Positions 1 through 6,139 are shown, counted from the first letter of the stretch. The stretch is DNA of 15,574 nucleotides from Bacillota bacterium (GCA_023393235.1 JAEWMH010000104.1:1-15574); one strand, 5' to 3'. Notes: generated by a model not told the origin, from the letters alone. Numbers and translations are program-made.

Positions 1-603
1 AGCTTCACGCTGACGGCCACGGTGGCACCTGCCAATGCCACTAATAAAACCGTGTTGTGGAGCTCGGATAACCCAACCTCTGTAACGGTGAATGTGTATG
101 GAGTAGTGACGGCAGCAGGGCCGGGTACGGCTGTGGTGACCGCTACAACGGCGGATGGGGCAAAAACCGCAGTTTGTACGGTTAAGGTAGTAGCCGCAGT
201 CAATCTGCTGGCCAATCCGGGATTTGAGACGGGAGACTTCACCGGCTGGCCGACCCATTTTACCCAGTCCGCGATTGTCAATTCCAATGCCCGTACGGGT
301 GATTATGCGGCAAGGCTGACCACGGCTTATGGAGGCATCGAGCAGTACATCAGCGGACTCACGCCCAATACCACCTATGTGCTGAAGGGCTGGGCTAAAG
401 GAACCAACGGAGAGTTTGGCGTCCGCAACTATGGCAGCTACCAGCGCCAGGTATACGTGAATGCGGCAGACTATACCCAGGGTGAAATAACCTTTACCAC
501 GGGCAGCACCAATACCACCGTCACTGTTTTTATGTATAAACGCGCTGCAGCGGGAGAGGTGTACTTTGATGATTTAGAGCTGATGATTAAAACGCCGCAA
601 TAA
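1..603 (+). CDS. C-terminal part of a secreted or surface protein: Ig-like (Big_2) domain plus carbohydrate-binding-like domain (5' end outside window)
   Basis: The frame is open from base 1 to the TAA at 601-603, giving the last 200 residues of a longer protein; the GTG at 22 lies inside a domain and is not a start. Residues 1 to about 62 match the bacterial Ig-like group 2 pattern (LTATVAPANATNKTV, then WSSDNP, GVVTAAGPGTAVVTATTADG). Residues about 64-197 begin NLLANPGFETGDFTGW and end VYFDDLEL, the typical opening and closing of CBM4_9/CBM6-like beta-sandwich carbohydrate-binding modules. Such Big_2-CBM tails usually sit at the end of large extracellular glycoside hydrolases or surface proteins. 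The catalytic part is not visible, so the enzyme activity is unknown. No sorting signal or SLH domain is seen at the C-terminus. The gene is followed by a strong terminator. Confidence 0.85.
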   Translation, partial: SFTLTATVAPANATNKTVLWSSDNPTSVTVNVYGVVTAAGPGTAVVTATTADGAKTAVCTVKVVAAVNLLANPGFETGDFTGWPTHFTQSAIVNSNARTGDYAARLTTAYGGIEQYISGLTPNTTYVLKGWAKGTNGEFGVRNYGSYQRQVYVNAADYTQGEITFTTGSTNTTVTVFMYKRAAAGEVYFDDLELMIKTPQ

Positions 604-658
604 AGCGGCAGAGTTTCATTCATACTAAAGGGACGCAATCCCAAAAAACGAAATAGAA

Positions 659-693
659 AATTGGGCAGAAAGCTTTTCTGCCCAATTTTTTTT
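659..693 (+). terminator. Rho-independent terminator of the Ig-like/CBM gene
   Basis: A perfect 13-bp stem (659-671 with 675-687, starting AATTGGGCAGAAA) closes a 3-base loop and runs into a T tract at 686-693. It lies about 55 bases after the stop codon. Confidence 0.9.
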
Positions 694-1115
694 GTATGGT
701 GCTCCGGCCTGGCAGTCCGGCGGACGCCTGCTTGATGACACCCATTTTGTCCAAATCCCCCTTGTTCCAGAGCCGATATTTGCATCTGCTGGGGACAATT
801 AGCCTCAGCGGGAGGAGCGTGTAAATTTTAACGGAACTGAGGGACGCTTAGACGGTGAAAATGCCCTTTGCGGTTTTTTTAACGGAACTCTCCGACTCTT
901 AGCGGTAAAATAGCGGGGGTCAAGCAGCCGAAATCAGCTGTAAGAGTCGCTGAGTTCCGTTACGTATTAAATCCGCCGCATTGTTCGGGCTAAGAGTCGC
1001 TGAGTTCCGTTACAGCATCGCCGCTCCACTTGGCGGGCTTTTCGGTCAGCCTCTCCTTATTGCGCCGTGTTTATTGACCTCTGTTATTTTGGCCGTAGAG
1101 GAAACGGGTTTTTCA
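694..1115. other. Gene-free intergenic stretch
   Basis: No convincing coding frame is found on either strand; the short open frames here lack ribosome sites and recognisable protein sequence. The only structure I see is the inverted-repeat element at 829-1012. The stretch ends at the promoter of the dehydrogenase gene. Confidence 0.6.
829..1012. repeat. Two-armed inverted repeat element, copy 1 (four 22-bp units, ~50-bp phasing)
   Basis: Four copies of a 22-bp unit lie at 829-850, 880-901, 941-962 and 991-1012. The first two read TAACGGAACT...GACTCTTA or close to it; the last two are identical to each other and are the reverse complement (TAAGAGTCGC...TCCGTTA). Distances between unit starts are 51, 61 and 50 bp. 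The outer pair and the inner pair can each base-pair, so DNA or RNA could form a long interrupted hairpin with a loop of about 39 bases. The same design recurs at 6140-6321. No coding frame, transposase or flanking duplication is visible. Confidence 0.8.
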
Positions 1116-1124
1116 TGTTATAAT
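1116..1124 (+). promoter_or_regulatory. Extended -10 promoter for the dehydrogenase gene
   Basis: TGTTATAAT is a perfect extended -10 element (TGn plus TATAAT). At the matching -35 position (about 1096-1101) the sequence is poor, which fits extended -10 promoters. A TTGACC at 1074-1079 is too far upstream (39 bp) to pair with it. The expected start of transcription is near 1131, giving a leader of about 65 bases. Confidence 0.65.
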
Positions 1125-1197
1125 AGGTAACATCAGTTTTGCGGCGAATATACTGTAGCAGAACAAAACAACGGCATGTAGAGAAAGGAAGGACGCC

Positions 1198-2238
1198 ATG
1201 GGCAGAAAAACACGTAAGGTTGCCATTGTGGGAACCGGCCTGGTGGGCTCCAGCTGCGCATACGCCATGATCAATCAGGCCGTATGCGAGGAGCTGATGC
1301 TCATCAACCGGAGTCCGGAGAATGCGATGGCGCAAGCCTTGGACCTGTCACATTGTATGGATTTCACCCATTCCAGAACCAAAATATATGCGAGCCACTA
1401 CGAGCAGTGCGGCGATATGGATGTAATTATCCTCGCAGTGGGCGGAAACCCGAAGAATCCCGGCAGCCGCCTGGATGTCCTGGATTCCTCCCTGGACATG
1501 GTGAGAAGCATTATTCCTCCTATTATGGAAAGCGGGTTTAACGGGATTTTTGTGGTGGCCACCAACCCGGTGGATATTGTGACCTATGCGGTGTGGAGGC
1601 TCTCCGGTCTGCCCCGCCAGCATGTGATTGGAACGGGCACCTCCATTGATTCCTCTCGGCTCAAGACCATAATGTCTGATATTTTTCCCGTGGAGCCGCG
1701 GAGTGTCCAGGGTTTTGTCATGGGGGAGCACGGAGAATCCCAATTCGTCGCCTGGTCCCATGTCACCATCGGCGGCAAGCCGATCCGGCAGGTGATCGAG
1801 CAGAACCAAAGCCGGTTCGGGCATCTGGATCTGGATGATATCGCCGACCGGACCCGGCTGGCAGGCTGGGAAATTTATAAGCGCAAGGGCTCCACCCACT
1901 ACGGCATCGGCAATGCCCTGGCCTTTATCACCCGGTCCGTGCTGAACGACGACCACCGGATCATGGCCGTGTCCGCCATTCTGGAGGGGGAATACGGGCA
2001 GCACAGTGTATGTGTAGGTGTGCCGGCCATTATCTCCGCCAACGGGGTCCAGGAGGTGGTGGAGCTGAACCTTAATGCGGAGGAGCAGGAGAAGTTCGCC
2101 CATTCCTGCAGTCTGATGCGTTCCTTTCTGGAATCCTCCCATCTGGTGGCTCCCTTGGATACACCGGAGATTCATCCCGCCCAGCTGGGCAACCATACCG
2201 GAAACGGGAGCGCCGCGACCGCCGAATTCGGCGCGTAA
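1198..2238 (+). CDS. L-lactate/L-2-hydroxyacid dehydrogenase family protein, atypical
   Basis: 346 residues; members of the LDH/MDH family interconvert 2-keto and 2-hydroxy acids with NAD(H). The start ATG follows AAAGGAAGG. The N-terminal Rossmann motif is G12-T-G14-L-V-G17. Catalytic residues are kept: R91 in the mobile loop, D151 and R154 (SIDSSR), and H178 in GEHGES. Two specificity positions differ from standard LDH. The Asp at the end of beta-2 that holds the NAD ribose is N37, followed by R38. The residue equivalent to Gln102 (Arg in MDH) aligns with P85 in the loop NPKNPGSR. The segment EPRSVQGFVMGEHGESQF resembles L-2-hydroxyisocaproate dehydrogenases as much as lactate dehydrogenases. 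A tail of about 30 residues beyond the usual end is Gly/Asn/Ala-rich. It is transcribed alone, between its own promoter and terminator. The fold is sure; the substrate is not. Confidence 0.85.
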   Translation: MGRKTRKVAIVGTGLVGSSCAYAMINQAVCEELMLINRSPENAMAQALDLSHCMDFTHSRTKIYASHYEQCGDMDVIILAVGGNPKNPGSRLDVLDSSLDMVRSIIPPIMESGFNGIFVVATNPVDIVTYAVWRLSGLPRQHVIGTGTSIDSSRLKTIMSDIFPVEPRSVQGFVMGEHGESQFVAWSHVTIGGKPIRQVIEQNQSRFGHLDLDDIADRTRLAGWEIYKRKGSTHYGIGNALAFITRSVLNDDHRIMAVSAILEGEYGQHSVCVGVPAIISANGVQEVVELNLNAEEQEKFAHSCSLMRSFLESSHLVAPLDTPEIHPAQLGNHTGNGSAATAEFGA

Positions 2239-2257
2239 TAAGCTTTGAATACAATAG

Positions 2258-2297
2258 AACCGCTGCTCGTTTGCAAAAACGGGATAGCGGTTTTTTT
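2258..2297 (+). terminator. Rho-independent terminator after the dehydrogenase gene
   Basis: AACCGCT (2258-2264) pairs with AGCGGTT (2286-2292), and an inner CTCGTTT/AAACGGG stem closes a GCAA loop at 2273-2276. A run of seven T follows at 2291-2297. Confidence 0.85.
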
Positions 2298-2360
2298 GTG
2301 GATACCGGTGGAATATCCGCAGAGGCTTGTCCGGAAATCTAACATGAGATTGTGGTTTCG

Positions 2361-2389
2361 TTGCAAAAATCAGGTTGAGGACATAAAAT
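2361..2389 (+). promoter_or_regulatory. Candidate sigma-A promoter of the purine-catabolism unit
   Basis: TTGCAA at 2361-2366 and TAAAAT at 2384-2389 are separated by exactly 17 bases. It lies about 85 bases before the amidohydrolase start, after the preceding terminator, so it is well placed. No PucR-like or purine-riboswitch signal was recognised in the short leader. Confidence 0.5.
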
Positions 2390-2472
2390 GATAATAATTC
2401 TGACATGAAGTTAAGACGGCGTCCGGAATGGGAATGGCCCCGAAAAGGGCGGACATCAAGGGGGATGATTGT

Positions 2473-3795
2473 ATGGGAACGCTGTTAATCCGGAATGCCG
2501 TCATTATGACCATGAACCCGCAGGAGGATATTCTGCAAGGGGACGTGTTCATCGAAAACAACCGGATCGTCAAGGTAGAGCCGAATATCGGGGATACTGC
2601 GGATAAGGTAATTGATGCATCAGGCAAGGTGCTGCTGCCTGGTTTTGTGCAGACCCACATCCATCTGTGCCAGACACTCTTCCGCGGGCGCGCCGACGAT
2701 CTGGAGCTGATCGACTGGCTGCGCCAGCGGATCTGGCCCTTGGAGGCGGCTCATGATGCGGATTCCGTCTATTATTCCGCCATGCTGGGGCTGGGGGAGC
2801 TTATCCGCAGCGGCACCACCACCATACTGGATATGGAGACGGTGCATCACACGGATTCGGCTTTCCAGGCCATCCGCCAAAGCGGCATGCGGGCTTTGTC
2901 CGGGAAGGTAATGATGGATTACGGCACGGAGATGCCGCTGCCGCTCCAGGAGCGGACGGAGGATTCCCTACGGGAGAGTGTGGAGCTTCTGGAGAAATGG
3001 CATGGCGCGGCCAACGGCCGGATTCACTATGCCTTTTGCCCGCGGTTCGTCGTCTCCTGTACGGAGGAGCTTCTTATGGGGGTCCGGGACCTGTCGTCAC
3101 AGTATAACGTAAAGGTGCATACACACGCCTCCGAGAATCAGACGGAAATTGCCATTGTGGAGTCGGAGCGGGGGATGCGCAATGTAATTTATTTGGATCA
3201 TATCGGCTTGGCCCGGCCCAATCTGATTCTGGCCCACAGTATTTGGCTAAATGAAGAAGAGAGGCGGATTATCCGGGACCGTGGGGTGAAGGTCACCCAT
3301 TGCCCGGGCTCCAATCTGAAGCTGGCTTCCGGGTTGGCGGAGATTCCGGCCCTGCTCCGCGAGGGTATCCACGTAGGGCTCGGCGCTGACGGTGCCCCCT
3401 GCAACAATAATCTGGATATGTTCCAGGAGATGCGGCTGGCTGCTTTTATCCAGAAGGTCCAACATGGCCCCACGGTCATGAATGCCAGAACCGTTCTGCG
3501 GATGGCCACCATGGGAGGGGCGGAGGTTTTGGGTCTGGAGGGGGAAATCGGCAGTGTGGAGCCGGGAAAGCTGGCGGACCTGCAGCTTTTGGACCTGGAG
3601 GATTTCCACGTGTACCCTTCCTTTGATGCGGATTGGTACTCCCGGGTGGTATATGCGGCTACCCGCGGCGATGTGGATACGGTAATTATTGACGGCGAAA
3701 TTGTTATGCAGGGCAAAACGGTGCTCACCGTCGACAAACCTGTGGTGCTGAAGGAGGCGGACCGGGCATTGTCCAGACTGCTGGGCAGGCTGTAA
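2473..3795 (+). CDS. Amidohydrolase/deaminase of the MtaD/SsnA/AtzA-TrzN group (probable purine or adenosine-type deaminase)
   Basis: 440 residues. The ATG at 2473 is chosen because AAGGGGGA (2459-2465) lies 7 bases upstream; an in-frame ATG at 2428 has no such site. Metal-binding and catalytic residues of the amidohydrolase superfamily are present: H62 and H64 (THIHLCQTLF), H218 and E221 (HTHASENQTE), H255 (LILAHSIW), H276 (THCPGSNLKL) and D306 (GADGAPCNNN). The THIHLCQTLFRG and HCPGSNLKLASG motifs are typical of MTA/SAH, 5'-deoxyadenosine and 8-oxoguanine deaminases and of TrzN/AtzA-type enzymes. The protein is predicted cytosolic. Databases often label such proteins 5'-deoxyadenosine deaminase or chlorohydrolase. 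The next gene, 45 bases downstream with no terminator between, works in urate degradation, which favours a purine-base deaminase such as guanine or 8-oxoguanine deaminase. The substrate cannot be fixed from sequence. Confidence 0.85.
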   Translation: MGTLLIRNAVIMTMNPQEDILQGDVFIENNRIVKVEPNIGDTADKVIDASGKVLLPGFVQTHIHLCQTLFRGRADDLELIDWLRQRIWPLEAAHDADSVYYSAMLGLGELIRSGTTTILDMETVHHTDSAFQAIRQSGMRALSGKVMMDYGTEMPLPLQERTEDSLRESVELLEKWHGAANGRIHYAFCPRFVVSCTEELLMGVRDLSSQYNVKVHTHASENQTEIAIVESERGMRNVIYLDHIGLARPNLILAHSIWLNEEERRIIRDRGVKVTHCPGSNLKLASGLAEIPALLREGIHVGLGADGAPCNNNLDMFQEMRLAAFIQKVQHGPTVMNARTVLRMATMGGAEVLGLEGEIGSVEPGKLADLQLLDLEDFHVYPSFDADWYSRVVYAATRGDVDTVIIDGEIVMQGKTVLTVDKPVVLKEADRALSRLLGRL

Positions 3796-3840
3796 TCCGG
3801 CCGTATCCCCAGACAGCGCAGAACTAACGGAGGTGCTTAC

Positions 3841-4710
3841 ATGTCAAACCCTACACGCACATATACGCTGCAGCACTTAAATGAGATGGACCGGGCCGCT
3901 TTTGCGGAAGCGGTAGGGGACATCTTCGAGTCGTCCCCGTGGATTGCCGAAGCGGCATGGGAAAGACGCCCGTTCGAGGCGGTTCACAGCATGTTCGCGA
4001 TTATGCTGGAGCAAATGGAGCAAGCGGATGAGGAACGCCAGCTGACTCTTCTGCGGGCCCATCCGGATCTGGGCGCCAGGCTAGCCATGACGGAGGCATC
4101 CACCCGGGAGCAGTCGGGAGCAGGGCTGGACCGGCTGACCAAGCGGGAGTTCCGCTATATGAATGCCATGAACCGGCTGTACCGCCAAAAGCATGGTTTT
4201 CCTTTTATCATTGCGGTGAAAGGCAGGACCAAAGAAGCGGTGATGGCGTTTATGCGCCAGCGGGTGGCCAATTCCAGAGAAGCAGAGCTTAGGCAGGCCT
4301 TGAAGGAGGTCGGCATCATTGCCGGCTTCCGGCTGGCTGAGCGGGTGGAGGCGGCCGGTCGGCTGTCCACCCATGTGCTGGACACGGCTATCGGCAAACC
4401 TGCCTGCGGCATGCGGGTGGAGCTGTGGGAGCTGGAGGGTGACGGGATGGGAGCTGCCGCAGTGGACATCCGGCTCTTGAAGGACGTCCGGCTGAATGAA
4501 GACGGGCGGTGCGGGGAGCCGCTGCTATTGGGTTACCTGCAGGCTGGAACCTATGAGCTGCGGTTTCATGCGGGGGATTATTTCGGCGAGCGCGGAGTGG
4601 GCTTCCTGGACGTTATCCCGGTCCGCTTCGAGATCCGGGATCCGGAGGCACATTATCATGTGCCGCTTCTGGTGTCGCCCGGGGGATACAGCACCTACCG
4701 GGGAAGCTGA
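3841..4710 (+). CDS. Bifunctional OHCU decarboxylase-5-hydroxyisourate hydrolase (allantoin synthase-like fusion)
   Basis: 289 residues in two domains. Residues 1 to about 168 are a 2-oxo-4-hydroxy-4-carboxy-5-ureidoimidazoline (OHCU) decarboxylase: RAHPDLGARLA with catalytic H74, STREQSGAGL with E90, GFPFIIAVKG and the closing R/E-rich helix. Residues about 174-289 are a transthyretin-like 5-hydroxyisourate hydrolase: LSTHVLDTAIGKPA with H178, NEDGRC with R223, HYHVPLL with H273 and the diagnostic C-terminal tetrapeptide YRGS. Together they turn the uricase product 5-hydroxyisourate into (S)-allantoin. Plants carry the same domain order in allantoin synthase; B. subtilis instead fuses the decarboxylase to uricase (PucL) with a separate hydrolase (PucM). 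No uricase is in the window. The ribosome site GGAGGTG lies 5-6 bases before the ATG. It is probably cotranscribed with the upstream deaminase. Confidence 0.93.
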   Translation: MSNPTRTYTLQHLNEMDRAAFAEAVGDIFESSPWIAEAAWERRPFEAVHSMFAIMLEQMEQADEERQLTLLRAHPDLGARLAMTEASTREQSGAGLDRLTKREFRYMNAMNRLYRQKHGFPFIIAVKGRTKEAVMAFMRQRVANSREAELRQALKEVGIIAGFRLAERVEAAGRLSTHVLDTAIGKPACGMRVELWELEGDGMGAAAVDIRLLKDVRLNEDGRCGEPLLLGYLQAGTYELRFHAGDYFGERGVGFLDVIPVRFEIRDPEAHYHVPLLVSPGGYSTYRGS

Positions 4711-4754
4711 TGACGGGCGGAGGCGGCAGAGCCGCTGCTTGAATGGGCGGAAAT

Positions 4755-4783
4755 TTAACAATAGCACGCCCATATGGTATAAC
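4755..4783 (+). promoter_or_regulatory. Sigma-A promoter of the ccdC-like gene
   Basis: TTAACA (4755-4760) and TATAAC (4778-4783) are spaced 17 bases apart, with a TG one base before the -10 (extended -10). It lies in the gap between the allantoin-synthase-like gene and the CcdC-like gene. Confidence 0.7.
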
Positions 4784-4825
4784 AGAACTATCGGTATCCA
4801 TCTTGGCTATCAAGGAGATCTGTTT

Positions 4826-5329
4826 ATGGGAACTGCCCAAGTTGCTTCATTGCTGGTATCGGTGCTTGCCGGTACAATGGTTATTTTTCTGCGGCTCCGG
4901 GCCTCCAACCGGCCGACCAACCTGCGCAAGATCATGATCCCGCCGTTGGGTATGTCCACCGGGTTTATGATGTTTGTGGCACCGGACACCCGGATTCCCT
5001 GGTCCTGGGCGGGAATTGCCTTTTTGGTGGGGGCGGTATTGTTTTCGTTCCCGCTGATCCGCACAACCCAGCTGGAAATCCGCAATGAAGTGGTTTATAT
5101 GAAGCGGTCCAAAGCATTCCTGTGGATCATTATCGGCATGCTTCTGGTCCGTGTGCTCCTCCACGACTGGGTGGAGCGATACATAACGGTGGTCCAGTCT
5201 GCAGGGATATTCTTTATCCTGGCCTTCGGGATGATACTCGTCTGGCGCATCGCCATGCTGCGGGCGTTTCTGTCCCTTACCGGAGGCAAGGCGGCTGCGG
5301 ACGGCGGGAGCGGGACTGCCCGGGGTTAG
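4826..5329 (+). CDS. ccdC: CcdC/DUF1453-family multi-pass membrane protein
   Basis: 167 residues, strongly hydrophobic, with about five membrane segments (roughly residues 4-22, 38-54, 60-80, 97-115 and 121-143). The segment RLRASNRPTNLRKIMIPPLGMSTGFMMF and the spacing of helices match the CcdC (YneJ) family, named for its place beside cytochrome c maturation genes in Bacillus; its biochemical role is not established. The start ATG at 4826 is chosen because AAGGAG (4812-4817) lies 8 bases upstream; the longer reading frame from 4496 runs inside the previous gene. It has its own promoter and ends before the terminator at 5397-5427. No other cytochrome c maturation gene is nearby. Confidence 0.8.
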   Translation: MGTAQVASLLVSVLAGTMVIFLRLRASNRPTNLRKIMIPPLGMSTGFMMFVAPDTRIPWSWAGIAFLVGAVLFSFPLIRTTQLEIRNEVVYMKRSKAFLWIIIGMLLVRVLLHDWVERYITVVQSAGIFFILAFGMILVWRIAMLRAFLSLTGGKAAADGGSGTARG

Positions 5330-5396
5330 CTTCCGGCTTACACCTTTTCGGCCTTGGTCCGCTCCCGCAAGAGCACTTTCAAGAGCACGCATAACA

Positions 5397-5427
5397 AAAA
5401 GCCTGTCCGGCTGCCGGGCAGGCTTTT
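5397..5427. terminator. Probably bidirectional terminator between ccdC-like gene and the minus-strand small gene
   Basis: A 14-bp stem (AAAAGCCTGTCCGG with CCGGGCAGGCTTTT, one G-T pair) closes a CTG loop. T runs occur on both sides (TTTT on +, TTTTT on -), and it sits between two converging genes. Confidence 0.8.
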
Positions 5428-5462
5428 GCGCTTTGATGCAGGCATTGCGTATGCAGAGCCTG

Positions 5463-5675
5463 TCAGAAGGTCTTCTCCAGCCGCAGCGCATATTCCACAA
5501 ACTGCTCAAAGCGGCGGAAGCCGATGCCCTCCATGTAAAAATCGCACAGCTCATGGAATTCCGGACTCCGAAACATCCGGTAAGTGGAAATTCGGCGCGG
5601 TTCGTCCCCTAAGTGGCTGATCATCCTTTTTCGCAGCATAGCGTGTCCGGCAGCCTTTTGAACGCATGACCTCAT
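5463..5675 (-). CDS. Small protein of unknown function, 70 aa
   Basis: Reads leftwards from an ATG at 5675-5673 to TGA at 5465-5463. The start is set by GAGGAGGAG (complement of 5686-5694), 10 bases upstream; a longer frame from 5762 lacks such a site. The product begins MRSCVQKAAGHAMLRKRM and ends FEQFVEYALRLEKTF. It is charged, mostly helical by appearance, with no signal peptide, membrane segment or Cys pair. I do not recognise the family. The aromatic- and charge-rich C-terminal half (RMFRSPEFHELCDFYMEGIG and onward) looks like real protein rather than a chance frame, and it is backed by the terminator at 5397-5427. It is the only minus-strand gene supported in the window. Confidence 0.6.
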   Translation of the reverse strand: MRSCVQKAAGHAMLRKRMISHLGDEPRRISTYRMFRSPEFHELCDFYMEGIGFRRFEQFVEYALRLEKTF

Positions 5676-5806
5676 GGTGTACGGGCTCCTCCTCGTGGTA
5701 GTTTCTGGCGCGAGTATTGCGGGTTGCAGCTTGCTACCCCGGATGGATTCCAGTTTGGTCAACAGCAGGGCAACTCATACTTTCGAAAAGTTTTTTACAG
5801 TTCGTA

Positions 5807-5835
5807 TTGACAGATGCATCGAAACAAGGTATCTT
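5807..5835 (+). promoter_or_regulatory. Sigma-A promoter of the Fur-boxed orphan transcript
   Basis: A consensus TTGACA at 5807-5812 is followed after 17 bases by TATCTT at 5830-5835. The expected transcription start is near 5842. It points right, away from the small minus-strand gene. Confidence 0.65.
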
Positions 5836-5848
5836 AATATCAACGAAC

Positions 5849-5877
5849 GATATTGAGAATCATTATCAGTCAATATC
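5849..5877 (+). promoter_or_regulatory. Fur box embedded in a larger palindrome
   Basis: TGAGAATCATTATCA at 5854-5868 matches the Bacillus 7-1-7 Fur box TGATAATnATTATCA at 14 of 15 positions. It overlaps a longer perfect inverted repeat, GATATTGA (5849-5856) and TCAATATC (5870-5877). The site lies at about +13 to +27 of the predicted promoter, where a bound repressor would block initiation or escape. Confidence 0.75.
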
Positions 5878-5890
5878 GGAGCTGTCCTGA

Positions 5891-5986
5891 ATGAACCGCC
5901 TGCGTAATGCGCTCCTGATTGAGGGGGACTGCATCCGCTGCAGAAAGGCTTATGCGCCGGGAACCGGATTAACGGACCCGCCATAG
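5891..5986 (+). CDS. Possible 31-residue microprotein with a CxxC pair inside the Fur-boxed transcript
   Basis: An ATG at 5891 is preceded by GGAG (5878-5881) at 9 bases and the frame stops at TAG 5984-5986. The peptide begins MNRLRNALLIEGDCIRCRKA and ends GLTDPP; C14 and C17 form a CxxC that could bind metal. It sits about 50 bases into the predicted transcript. No family is recognised, and a 31-codon frame can arise by chance, so this is a weak call. Confidence 0.3.
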   Translation: MNRLRNALLIEGDCIRCRKAYAPGTGLTDPP

Positions 5987-6072
5987 GCTTAGTGGTAACC
6001 TCCCGGCGGCTCAGGATTTATGCTTGGCCTAACTATCGCGTCTCACCATTTTCCATAGTTATCCTCTTCTCA

Positions 6073-6127
6073 ACCGCCAGAGTGGCAAGTCCGGTTATCC
6101 GGAAGCCCGCTCAGGCGGTCTTTTTTT
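6073..6127 (+). terminator. Strong Rho-independent terminator of the orphan transcript
   Basis: Stacked helices ACCGCC/GGCGGT (6073-6078 with 6114-6119), GAGTGGC with GCCCGCTC (one bulge) and TCCGG/CCGGA close a TTAT loop. Seven T follow at 6121-6127. Confidence 0.88.
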
Positions 6128-6139
6128 GTGCGGAATTTC

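Larger units (their letters stand above)
5842..6127 (+). ncRNA. Candidate Fur-regulated small RNA (about 286 nt)
   Basis: The segment is bounded by a good promoter with a Fur box on the left and a strong intrinsic terminator on the right, yet holds no gene longer than 31 codons. Visible local hairpins include GATATTGA/TCAATATC at the 5' end, CTGCA-TCCGC-TGCAG (5930-5944) and CCGCC/GGCGG with an inner AGG/CCT (5978-6009). Iron-controlled sRNAs repressed by Fur are known (RyhB in Proteobacteria, FsrA in B. subtilis), but I see no sequence match to FsrA and the transcript is longer. It does not match tRNA, tmRNA, 6S, SRP RNA, RNase P or a riboswitch class that I recognise. Expression and extent are inferred. 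Confidence 0.5.

Noticed and set aside
829..1012. CRISPR-like appearance of regularly spaced ~22-bp repeats
   Set aside because: Only four units, half in opposite orientation, and the spacers between copies are related to each other; no cas gene is nearby.
1074..1079. TTGACC as the -35 of the dehydrogenase promoter
   Set aside because: It is 39 bases from the TATAAT, far outside the workable spacing.
1348..2406. 352-codon open frame on the minus strand opposite the dehydrogenase gene
   Set aside because: Shadow frame of a well-supported gene, crossing that gene's terminator, with no recognisable motifs.
2428..2472. Earlier ATG start for the amidohydrolase
   Set aside because: No ribosome site before it, while AAGGGGGA sits 7 bases before ATG 2473 and the family N-terminus (MGTLLIRNA) begins there.
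4496..4825. Upstream extension of the CcdC-like protein to 4496
   Set aside because: It overlaps the end of the allantoin-synthase-like gene and translates to non-membrane, low-quality sequence; AAGGAG marks ATG 4826 as the start.
5978..6009. tRNA D-arm-like stretch (GGCTTAGTGGTAACC) inside the orphan transcript
   Set aside because: No acceptor stem, anticodon arm or GTTCRANTC T-arm can be fitted around it; it is better explained as a hairpin of the candidate small RNA.
5955..6035. Faint similarity to a cobalamin riboswitch core (GGGAACCGG ... GGACCCGCCA)
   Set aside because: The B12 box and the expected order of paired elements are absent, and no B12-related gene follows the terminator.
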